A stretch of 24,845 nucleotides of DNA from Intoshia linei (lineage: Eukaryota > Orthonectida > Rhopaluridae), in the NCBI GenBank assembly GCA_001642005.1, contig LWCA01000518.1, positions 1 through 24,845 of the forward strand, in the 5' to 3' direction. Positions within the stretch are counted from its first letter, which is position 1. The number at the start of each line of letters is the position of its first letter. A program made the translations under genes and the position numbers. The notes under the pieces were generated by a model, which was not told the origin of the DNA, searched no databases, and was given only the letters and a program-made list of their open reading frames with translations. Below, piece after piece: positions 9,354 through 19,111 of this stretch.

Positions 9354-9553
9354 CTCTAGAGTCTAAACAACTCACCATTAATTTAAATTATAGACTAAGT
9401 TTCAAAAACCATATTTCAAAATAAGTTGAGTTATTTTATTGCAATTAAACCTGTAATTTAAAGGTTTTATCTACTGTTTCTATAAATTGAAATTTTATAT
9501 CTTGCCAACTTTTTCTAAATCCTAAGAATGGCAAGTTATAGAGAATACTGAAG

Positions 9554-9559
9554 TTTATT
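9554..9559 (-). terminator. Candidate poly(A) signal of the FERM gene
   Basis: AATAAA on the minus strand, 145 nt beyond the stop codon at 9704. No nearer AATAAA was seen. Confidence 0.4.
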
Positions 9560-9703
9560 TTATAATTTCCATAAACCATTTAAACATCATAAAGAACAAT
9601 TTTTAAATAAACAAATTAATGATTATACATGAAATAAAACCAATTTAATTATCATAACAAATCTAAAAAAATGAAAAAGTATACAAATGAATAAACATTA
9701 TTC

Positions 9704-12700
9704 TTAAATATCAGTAACCAACTCTGAAGATTTTATATTTGGATTGAAAGCAGATTGAATATGCTTGGATAAATCCAATGGTCGAATATTCTAAATTAAA
9801 ATATTAAATTGATAAAAAATTGTTTCTTATAAATCAGTTTTTCCAAACCACCATAATTATTTCGCTTACAATACTTTAATACAGTGGTCTCCATTAAATC
9901 AAACCCTGGTTTATTCGAAATTATCACGCTTTAAAATTAAATAAATAAATTTAAAAATACAAGATATAAGTGTGTAATGATAGATGAGAATTTAATAAAT
10001 ATAATCCATATTAGAAATATATTAAAAAATTTAGGTACTAAATAACACCTCTACTTTTAAGTTTTATTTAAGTACAGGGTTATAAGGTGTGGTTTTTTCA
10101 AAAATAAGTTAAAACAAGTTAATTAACAATAACATTATGTTAAATTATGTTTTTTTCCGTGGTGTCTGCAAAATTTCTAATCTATTGTTAGTGTATCATC
10201 AACCAAAATAGTTTGAGTGCTTCTGAACAATAGAAAACTGGTCAAATTGTGAAAATGTTATTCATAAAAGAAATCTAAACATTTTCCATGTGACGTTATC
10301 AAAATTTTATTTTTTTGATCAAGTTAAACATTGCATCACCCGGGTTAGGGACCATTGTAGTCAACTATAATTAATTAATTAGGGCCATAATTATTAATAA
10401 AATCAAATTTTGACTATACCTAAAAAAGACAACTCAAGATGGGAAATCAAAGTCATATTCAAACCTATAATTCTCAGTTAACAGTTATTGAAAAAGTTTG
10501 GAAATTACCGAAATAATTAAATTAATAAAGCATACGTTTTTGTTCAATTTTCTGGGAAAAACAACATTAGTCGGCAGGAAAGTGTCATTAACTCTAAATT
10601 ATATATCTTCAATACACAAAAATATCATTGTTTTGAAACAATTTGAATTTTCTAGGGTCATTTAGATTTTACCACAACACCTTTATCATAATGAAAAAGT
10701 AAGGTGCTTATAAAAAATAACCCTTTATAAATCACAATTATGACCGAAAAGTTAAGTATTCATTTTTGAAATACTAACATGAAAATACAATAATTATGAT
10801 TTATAAGCTACATTCTTGTATGCTAAAAAAAAAAAATCTCACGTCTACGTAAATCCAACCTTTTTCTAAAAATCAAAATTTATCAACCCTAAAAAGACTA
10901 ATACAATTTTAACAACCATTTAGTAAAAATTCCAATTTTACCAACCACAAAAGGAAAAGTCCAGTTTTATCAATCGTTAAGGGAAAGTTACATTTTTACT
11001 AATTATTAAATTCCATTTAGTTTATAAAATTATAATTTGAGATGATTTTTTTTGCAGGACACGATAAAATGGTATTACCTTTACCCTCATGAATAAATTG
11101 AAATAAATATCATTACCCCATAAATTGAAAAAGTGTATATTTTATGTATTGTATGGGTTACTGTAAATGTATACAAATATATAATTACGCAAGATTAATA
11201 AAATTGCATAAATTTATTCATAAAAAATCAAAAATAGTCATTTGTCAAGTTTGTAACCAATATCCAAAGAACAATTTAACTATTACTTTTCTACGCTACG
11301 GTTATATAAATTTTCTATAATATATAGTTATGGATTTTTCAATAAAGATGAAATTTGGTAGGTAAAAGTAAAATTTTCAACAAATGGTTTGTAAAAGTGG
11401 AATTTTCCCTAAAAGCTTTGATAAAATTTGGTTGGTAAAACTAGAATTTTCCCTAAAAAGTTTGGTAAAATTGTATTTTTATGATTATTATTTCAGTTAT
11501 GGATTTTTCCTTTTAGGGTTGGTAAACTGACATTTTCCATCATAGGTTTGTAAAAGTCGATTTTTCCCTAAAGGGTTTGGTAAAATGGGATTTTATCCTT
11601 TTAGAGTTAATAAAAGTGGATTTTTTCTCTAAAGGTTTTTATTTTATGTTTTTAGGGTTGATAAAAGTAGAATTTTCCCTTAAGGATAGTACTTTTTGAT
11701 TTTTAGTAAAAATGGTTAGATTTAAGAATATTCTCCTACAAAATGGACCCAATGATACCTGAATAGTATTAAAAAAATTCCCATTTTCAATGATAAAATT
11801 AACGTAGAATTAACCTGCTTGTATTGGTGGACGAATTTCCATCGACCGGTACAAAAGCAGAAGTATTTTGATCATATCGAATTTGTGAGCTTTTTCGCAT
11901 TTGATACTTGGTTGAAATATTATGAGATGTAGCATTAATTGGTTTGGGATAATAAATTTTACTTTGATCCTGATGTTGAGCAGTATAACTTTTATAATGA
12001 TTAGAGTTAATTTTATTTCTATACTTATTGATTGCATGCTTGTACATTTTTCTAACTTTTTCATCGTCATTGATTGTAACTTCTGTAAATTGAACGTCTT
12101 CTGTAGCATCATTAGAATCAACATATCTAAAGTGTTGAGCAAATTCTGCAGGTGGTTTTATCGCTTTGCGCATACGCTTACGGTGGCTTTCGGTATCACT
12201 AATACTGTTATCGTAGTCGGGTCTATTTCGTCCATGTAAATATTGACTATTATAAGTGCTTTTATTGAGAGATATTAAAGAATTTCGAGGATGTGATTTT
12301 AAAAAGTTTTTGGATGAATACGGCATAGACTTTACACTTATTGGAGATTCAATTGAATCATTATCGTCATCTTGTTTATGCTCCCTAATGAATCCGTCTG
12401 TTTGTTTATTGATGAGAGTTGTATTGATATTTGTTACATTACACTGATTAACTGTAGAAAGTCTTCTTTCGTGTCGTTTGCTAGGGGTGCGTTTAACAAT
12501 AGGTTCGTCTCCATTACAGGTAAAAGTAGAAATAGCAGACATGTTGCTAATGTTCATTACAGAGTTATTTCTCAATTTTTTCAACCGATTTACAGAATTA
12601 TTGGCAGCGTATTGTTTATAAAATGAAAAATGTTCCAAGCACCGTTTATAGATAAAACGGCAAATATCTTTTGAGCATATTTCAAAAGAATAAATATGGT

Positions 12701-13586
12701 CAAACGACTTGTTGTCTTTAGCCTTAATGAGTAAAAACTTTTTTTTTCTGCTAATTTTTGAAATCCTACTCCAAAGATATCTTGTAACCTTTTCCTTATC
12801 CTTATAGACCACGATTGCATGCGGGGAGATTCCAATGTACAAAACAAAATGTTCAGTCTTTTTAGCTATAAACAGAGTTACACCATACGTTTCTAACCAT
12901 TTAGCCTTATCCAAGTATCGATTTTCCACATATGATGGTTGAAATCCAGTCAATTTTTTGTGTAAATAAGCGACACGTCGTTCAAATTTGATATTCTGGT
13001 TCGCAATGAATCGAAATTCTGAAACATACCCCAAAGTATGTTCGTCAACATCAAAATCGCCTAATTCAGATTGTAAAACGTACGAAGCTAATTCAGTAGA
13101 CGAATAATATTCTATATCGGTTGTTCCATTCAAAATATCACTTTTTATTTGAAGATAAAACATGTATCTTGTTATTTCTTCTTTCAATGTGCAGGGATCG
13201 GAAATGTAAAATCTGACGCAGAAAATTAAATGAATCGGCTCGTCTTTAATGTCTTTAAAATTGTTGGAAATTGTTTTGTCCATATCTACCCAAATACTTC
13301 CAATATCATCAAGTTGTGGTATTTTCAATCCAAAATATTGTCGTTCGTTCAGGTTTAAATAAGAACACACATGCTCAAATAAATCGCAGCCTCGGTGAGT
13401 TGTTTGAAAGGACGCTGTAATGACACTAGCATCCAACAAGGAAATTTTAAAATAAAGATTGGAAATGTTTTTATCGTTCAACTTTTCATGGTACGGTTTT
13501 AAAATTTTGCCATTCTCTTGATCTTTTCTTTTTAATCCAGATTTAAAGAATTTTGGTATTAGTTTTGATAATTTTTTAGAAATCAT
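9704..13586 (-). CDS. EPB41L4: FERM-domain protein, EPB41L4 (band 4.1-like 4) type, 3 exons, 634 aa
   Basis: Cortical membrane-cytoskeleton adaptor. Exons on the minus strand: 13586-11815, 9928-9883 and 9790-9704. The first exon alone would stop at 11799; a CAG/GTTAAT donor at 11815/11814 (phase 2) leads to an exon that starts in matching phase, and the following phase-0 exon ends in TAA. FERM F1 covers about residues 43-124 (ERQYFGLKIP), F2 130-235 (DPCTLKEEITRYMFYLQIK; LQSELGDFDVDEHTLGYVSE) and F3 236-325 (YGVTLFIAKK; ICRFIYKRCLEH). LQSELGD..EHT.GYVSE.RF fits EPB41L4A/B better than FRMD or PTPN types. A long basic, Ser/Asn-rich tail follows. The spliced C-terminus ELVTDI is a class I PDZ ligand (T-x-I). 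The FERM exon is certain; the last two exons are inferred from phase. Confidence 0.85.
10845..11010. repeat. Left arm: about 5 copies of a 30-nt repeat, inverted relative to 11345-11700
   Basis: Units such as CCAATTTTACCAACC followed by an A-rich spacer and GGGAAA are the reverse complement of the units in the right arm. Copies are degenerate. Confidence 0.6.
11345..11700. repeat. Right arm: about 9 degenerate tandem copies of a 30-nt repeat
   Basis: Consensus by eye is TTTGGTAAAAGTGGA followed by ATTTTCCCTAAAGGG. Units differ by substitutions and small indels. Together with the inverted arm at 10845-11010 this can form a long hairpin with a loop of about 330 nt. Confidence 0.7.
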
Positions 13587-13726
13587 TACATAAATTCACA
13601 ATCACAATCACTTTTACAAATTTAAAATTAAATGAAATATTGTTTATGAAAATGAAAATTTAACCGATACATAGAATTAAATGAGATAAAGTTTCATGGT
13701 TACAATTTAATTGTTGACTAGCAATG

Positions 13727-13736
13727 TTTGGCGCCA
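13727..13736. promoter_or_regulatory. E2F-type motif upstream of the FERM gene
   Basis: TTTGGCGCCA, 141 nt upstream of the FERM start codon, is the same core as the motif upstream of geminin. It is a rare GC core in this A+T-rich window. Function is unknown; the core is palindromic, so it has no strand. Confidence 0.4.
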
Positions 13737-14132
13737 TTTGTGCAGCAGGAAATATTTAAAAGTTTTATCATGTTATCTATAAACAATCTCTGTAATCTAT
13801 AATTTCTTCTTTGTAAATGCTGAGTAATTAATATTATTACGCGTAAATTGCCTTTGGATAGTTTGTAAAGGTTCGTAATTTCTCTTATCGGATTTTTAGT
13901 ATATTTTTGTTTGTTGGATCGGTTGGATGAACATGGAATAGTAAATTATTAAATTGTAAATGTGTATATTTTTTCTATTACTACACTATTTACGTTGTGC
14001 TTTTATTTGCAACGATACATTTTTTCATTGTTTAGATTTTCAATAATACTTATATTAGTGTAGTAATACATAAGCAATCTGCATTAATTTTGTAAATAAT
14101 GCATTAGTACATTTCTACTCCTATATTTATAT

Positions 14133-14149
14133 TATATATATATATATAA
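14133..14149. repeat. TA dinucleotide microsatellite
   Basis: Eight uninterrupted TA units, in intergenic DNA. Confidence 0.8.
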
Positions 14150-15114
14150 CAAGTAACTATTTTTATTAACCTCATTTAAACAAATTCAAGTGAAAGGATT
14201 ATCAATATCTAAAGATGAAAATTTAATGTTGTTCAATGAAGTATGAAATTTCATTCACATTATCTCGCCGGTAAGAAAATAATTCATATTTTTTATTTTT
14301 TTTGAAATGACAGATATAAACGTTAATAAGAGTTTCCAAGGTTTATATTAACCTTGGGTCTGTAATAAATATCAAAGATCATTAGATTACGAAAAAAAAT
14401 TTTTCATAAAAGTATAACAAATGCAAGTGTTAATAAGTTAATAAGTGACAGAATAACATGGTAAAATCAAATCAGATTCTATGCGTAGCCCCTTAGCGTG
14501 ACAAATCTGCCCCTAAAACATTTTAATTTGTGTATTAACATTGTAAAAAATTTACGTTTTATGTATATGTTACAGGCAATTGGAAAATTATAAACTGAAA
14601 CTGGATTAATTATCTATAGAGCAAACTTTAGTAACTAAAGCTGAGTTTAACAAAATCATTTAAATGAATGCGTTTAAAATATTAAAGAAAATAATTTATT
14701 TTCTTAATTAATTAATTAATTGAAGTTATTTATTTAGACTACAGTCCAAAGTTAAAACTGAAATATTAAGATTAATTTTTTACTTACAAACCATTTTACA
14801 AAAAAATTAAAAATGTTCTATGGTGTTCACACCAGAGAATATTTTTTTTATCCAATTCAATTATAAATTCTAAATCATTTTTTGATCTCTTATTTTACTC
14901 TAATTAATTAGGTTAAATAGCAACGTGAATAATAATTGCAAATTGCCTGTAACATATATAATAATCATTTATCATTAATCTATGTATTATTTTGTATGCT
15001 TGTAATAGTAGGATTTAATTGTAGGATTGATAATAGTGAATAGTAGGATTTTTAAAATAAATTTTCAACATGAATTTATTTTTTTTGGTAGAATAAAAAT
15101 GTGCCTCGGCAGAG

Positions 15115-15170
15115 CTAGGTGTTGTTTGTACGTAGTACATAACAGTCAACCTAGTCATCATATATTATTA
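15115..15170. repeat. Dispersed repeat copy (partner near 20306-20360)
   Basis: GTTGTTTGTACGTAGTACAT followed by AACAGTCAA is matched by GCTGTTTGTACAAAGTACAT followed by AACAGTCAA near 20310. The core GTAC..AGTACATAACAGTCAA is nearly identical, in the same orientation. Confidence 0.65.
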
Positions 15171-15791
15171 CATTTAAAAAATCAAATTTAATTTTTACTC
15201 TTTTAATAGAACATTAAATTTATCAATTTTTTGATGAAATTTTTGATAAAAATGTCTTTAAATAATGTTCCAGATATTTGGCAATTTTGAAATTATTCAT
15301 ATTAAGAGATAGATTATTTGACGTATACTAGTCTATAATTTTAATACAGTACATTGTAATTTGCTTTTAAAAGATTTTTAATGAAGAAAAAAAATTTGTA
15401 GGATTAAATTGTAGTACATGTACATTTATGAAATTTATTATATTTATTTGAATACATTTTGTATTCACTGAAATTTATTCAGTTTAACTAAAATTGGATT
15501 AAATGGATTTGATTTAGTATTAGTTTTATTAAAAAAATCTATAATATTATATATCGATTAATATTAATTGCATAAATAATATCACTACTATGTCATATAT
15601 ATAATTGTATATTGGAGAATCTTGAAAACCAGTCCAATTCAGGTGTAATTCATCACATTTAATTATATACATTTAATATATACTAAAAAAAGGAACCATT
15701 TTTTATTTCATAGTAATTTCAAGTAAGATGCATGCAATTTAGTATTGAATAATATAAATCAATACTGCGATCTCACAACTAACTAAAGCAA

Positions 15792-15799
15792 TATATAAA
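15792..15799 (+). promoter_or_regulatory. Candidate TATA box of the secreted-protein gene
   Basis: TATATAAA lies 72 nt upstream of the ATG at 15871, leaving room for a 5' UTR of about 40 nt. Weak because of the base composition. Confidence 0.35.
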
Positions 15800-15870
15800 A
15801 TATCGCAGACTTCATTTACAATTTAGTTTTATAGTTTCAACAGTTGGGATTTTAATATAAAATTACATTT

Positions 15871-18800
15871 ATGCGTTTTTATCTATTTTCTGTAGTATTA
15901 GTGTGTTTGGTGGGATATGGTCATATGAAGGGTATTTGTTCTTTTAGAGGTTTATTTTTTCATTTATTTAGAACGCAGTTTCAAGGACAAATTTGCACAT
16001 TTTATGAAGATGATGATTGACGAACCGGGTATATCAGTTTTTTAATTTCATCTTAATTTTTACTGAATTTTAAACTATACTGTTTAAATTGTTCTTAAGT
16101 TAACATTACATTGCAATAGAAAAACCATTGCAATGTTCAAATCTTCATTTAGATATATACTAGTCTGGCTATTATGTGCATCGTGCAAACAGCCAGCTCT
16201 ACCTCAGGTGTACTTTTGAATTTTAAAAATTTTTCTTTTATTGATTACAAAAAATAAGAGTATAATCTGAAAAATAAAATAAAAACAGTACCAATATACG
16301 TATAACTTTAAAAAACTGTTATAAAAAATTTGAAAAAAGAATAAAATAATTGGAAATGGAAGCAACTGTATTAGCTGTGATTATTTAAAAATTGTAGGGT
16401 TTTTCATTTTTAAAATAAGGGTAATATGGGTTTTTAACGTGAAGATGTAAGTTTCTGAGGTTTAGATTTACTATAATCTTAATGATTTTAAAAACTCTCC
16501 TAGAATTTTAAATTTAAAAAAAAAGTAATTTAGGAGTTTGGCCCTGATGGCATCAATTTCTGAGAATAAAATTTATGATAAAACATTACTCCCAAAAAAT
16601 TGTAATACAAAATGGTGTTTTTAAAACTCTAGGACGTTTAATTTTTTAATTGAACATACACATAGACACAGCCAGACTTTCATTTTTATATACAGAAAAT
16701 TTTTTGTAGGTGAAGGATGTATTTGTAATTACCATGTTTTTAGTACGTCATCTTTTTTCAGTATTTAATTAAGTTTACAATATTAGAAATACCATAAAAT
16801 TACTGTCAGAATTTTGTAGGGTTTTAAATACGTATGATTTAAGAAGACAAATTTTAATTTGTAATTATGTAATCACAAAATGATAATAAAAATGTAGATA
16901 TACAATAATAATATTTGTATATAATGAATGTGTATAAAATTTTATTTGCATCACTGTTATAATTGGGATTCCATTATCATTTTATTATTTTTATTTGTTA
17001 ATTTGATTGAAATGTAATACATTTAGTTTCATATACATATTAAAAGAAGATTTTATTTAGTTGATATCAAACAAACGCTTGGAATATTTTTTGATATAAT
17101 TCGCATAATTTTATGCTAAGTTATTGACACATTTCCTATATAATCTATGAACATTTTTGTGTTTTCATTATACAATTCAATTTAATTTAATGATTTTTTT
17201 AAATTATTAACAAGTAAAAAAATTTTTTTTAGTTTTAGTACTAAAATTTAGTAGAGAGTGATTTTAAATTTTTTGAAAATGAGTACATAAGGTATTTGAG
17301 AATGAAAAATTGCGAAGGAATCAATTTATGAGATTTCCACCCATATTTCTTTATGGAAATGTGTTGACGTTCAATGCACATTTTTTTTGAAATTTTTATT
17401 TTAATCGAAATATTTGAAAAATATTGATTGCTAATTTATTAAAAATTAATTATCACCGAGAATGCGTAAATTTCTGAGGTTGAAATTTTGTATTTGTATC
17501 AACTGAAATAAGCTGTATCAGAATAATTTTTTTTTTTTTAATTTTCAGACCGTTAATTATTTCAAATTTTTTTGTTTTAATAACAGTTTCATAATAAAAA
17601 AGAATGAATACTAAGTGCTTTTTTGACCGTGAACGCGTTACTTTGTCAGATTGAAATTTTTTGTGTGTGTTCACTGGATATAATTGTATCGACTGCATTT
17701 TTTTTAAATTCTAGGACTATTTTTTTTTTAATAAAAAAAGGCCAATCTGGGTTTTTGTCGTGAAAATGCACTTTTTTGAGGTTGCCATTTATTGAAATGA
17801 TTATGATTTTAAAAATATCCCAGAATTTATGTTTTATAAAATTTTAGTACATGTTTCATTTTTTAAACATGGGGTAATTTGTGGTTTTGACCATAAAATG
17901 TTTAAAAATAATCATCCCAAAAATGTAATAAAACATACATTATGGGACGCGTTTTGAAATTATTAACATTGTCGTAAATCTCAACCTCAGAAACTTAAAT
18001 ATTCATAATATCGTCTCTTTGGGTAATATTATGCTCTAATAAAATTTTTTCGTTCAATTTGGAATTTTACTTGTATTTAATAAATTGAGAAAAAACTTTT
18101 ATCTCAGTTGCAATATTTTCATATTAGATTATTATAATTATTAGATAAGACCCATTAGATTGAAGTGCCTGATGTATAAAAAATATCATAAATAAAATGT
18201 AACCACATTAATTTAGTAGGGATATTAACACTATGTGTGTGATAGAATTTCTATAATTTCTAACTACATCATATGAAGTATGTAACACGCATAGTGTTAA
18301 TTACAATTTTTAATCATTTTAAATTATTTTTATCATTAGACGATAAAAAGTTTGACATGTTTATGAACAAGTTGTACAATTTTTTAAAATATGTGCGGCA
18401 AAAGCGAATTGAAACAAACACTAAAGGTGATTATATAGATACGGGAGAAGGTAATGATGAATACAATGATGGTAAATTGGACTTTATTCACTTGAATCGG
18501 AATGATCATTATGCTCAAGATCAAAATAGAAATCAGGATTTTCAAGATTATTATAAAGATTTACATCACGAGGAACGAAACAATTATAATCAATTTAGTA
18601 AGTATAATGGTATGAGACCAGATATGGATAGTAATGGGATTGCCACAAAATTTAATGGGTATGATCATGACGGTTACAATTCTGATGCTTATAAAAATTA
18701 TGATATGAATTTAAAAAACGTTGACCAGAAAGATCAACGGGATAGTCTTGGAGTGGAAAAGATTCAGAGAGGTGATATTTAAAATTACAATCTTAAGTTT

Positions 18801-18939
18801 AATGTAATTAAATTTAAATTCAGATCAAAATGAATCAAAATTTAAAAATTTTCAAAAACACTTAAAGAATTTCAAAAAGTATAAAGATTTCGTTCAAGGT
18901 TCAGACCCAACTCTCAAGACGGAACATTTCGAAAGTTAA
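15871..18939 (+). CDS. Predicted secreted protein of phase-1 exons, 4 exons, 221 aa
   Basis: Exons 15871-15931, 15972-16028, 18340-18771 and 18824-18939; every junction is phase 1, so the internal exons (57 and 432 nt) are symmetric. The first exon encodes a signal peptide (MRFYLFSVVLVCLVGYGH). Each later exon carries an amphipathic Phe/Lys helix: KDKFAHFMKMM (exon 2), DKKFDMFMNKLYNFLKYV (residues 41-58) and ESKFKNFQKHLKNFKKYK (187-204). The last two share 8 of 18 residues, which suggests duplication. The middle (about 60-180) is disordered, rich in Asp, Asn, Tyr and Gln. No known family is recognised; the layout recalls schistosome micro-exon genes. An alternative is that 18273-18771 begins its own gene, since ATG 18273 opens a weakly hydrophobic leader. 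The last two exons are more certain than their link to the first two. AATAAA lies at 18984-18989. Confidence 0.5.
16133..16207 (+). CDS. Signal-peptide-like first exon (possible alternative start or separate small gene)
   Basis: The ORF begins MFKSSFRYILVWLLCASC and continues KQPALPQ, a textbook basic-hydrophobic-Cys leader. It ends in a CAG/GTGTAC donor-like site in phase 0; unspliced it stops after 28 residues. It lies in the second intron of the secreted-protein gene and cannot join that gene's phase-1 exons directly. No downstream phase-0 partner was found. It may be the first exon of another secreted protein, or chance. Confidence 0.3.
16400..18010. repeat. Cluster of dispersed-repeat fragments inside a large intron
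   Basis: Several related blocks containing TTTCTGAGGTTNAGATTTA or TTTCTGAGGTTGAAATTTTG and GTAATNTGGGTTTTT occur at about 16425, 17440, 17610, 17740 and 17940. They match 4642-5010, partly inverted. No transposase is seen. The block forms most of the 2.3-kb intron of the secreted-protein gene. Confidence 0.5.
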
Positions 18940-18983
18940 ATAATATTAATCGACTTAAATATTAGTTAGAGCATATATAATTT

Positions 18984-18989
18984 AATAAA
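18984..18989 (+). terminator. Poly(A) signal of the secreted-protein gene
   Basis: AATAAA 45 nt after the stop codon at 18939. Confidence 0.6.
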
Positions 18990-19027
18990 CTATAGTCTAT
19001 ATTATTTAGTTGATTTTTGTGTATTTG

Positions 19028-19033
19028 TTTATT
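19028..19033 (-). terminator. Candidate poly(A) signal of the acid phosphatase homologue
   Basis: Minus-strand AATAAA, 78 nt past the stop codon at 19112. A second AATAAA overlaps the stop codon itself (19113-19108), probably too close to serve. Confidence 0.4.
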
Positions 19034-19111
19034 GTTTAATATTTAATATATGAATAAATTATAATTTGTCCATTTATAATTTTAGTATTATCACAATGGT
19101 TGGGAAATTTA

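Larger units (their letters stand above)
9929..11814 (-). other. Long first intron of the FERM gene (1886 nt)
   Basis: Non-coding interval between the large FERM exon and the two small terminal exons. It holds the inverted arms of about 30-nt repeats at 10845-11010 and 11345-11700. No exon recognised inside. Confidence 0.5.
13737..15790. other. Intergenic DNA between the divergent FERM and secreted-protein genes
   Basis: About 2 kb in which I see no exon. It holds a TA microsatellite (14133-14149), a short TTAA tetranucleotide run near 14704-14721, and one copy (15115-15170) of a repeat also present near 20306. TTTTAGGGGCAGATTTGTCA-like sequence near 14500 did not resolve into any known RNA gene. 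Confidence 0.4.

Noticed and set aside
11799-11814. The stop codon ending the 595-residue FERM ORF as the true C-terminus
   Set aside because: A CAG/GTTAAT donor lies just before it, and two downstream exons match in phase and end in a sensible C-terminus; the ORF stop would be intronic. It remains possible as an intron-retention form.
11810-12847. Several overlapping ORFs on both strands across the FERM exon
   Set aside because: Shadow frames of the 595-codon ORF, whose sequence clearly matches the FERM family.
17453-17698. 81-codon minus-strand ORF
   Set aside because: It lies in repeat-family DNA; its VNTHKKFQSDKVTRSR-like and VDTNTKFQPQKFTHSR-like halves are repeats at DNA level, not a protein signal.
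18273-18339. ATG 18273 as the definite start of a separate secreted protein
   Set aside because: The leader is only weakly hydrophobic, and a good phase-1 acceptor at 18339 links the exon to the upstream signal-peptide exons with the same repeat module. Kept as an alternative, not the preferred model.
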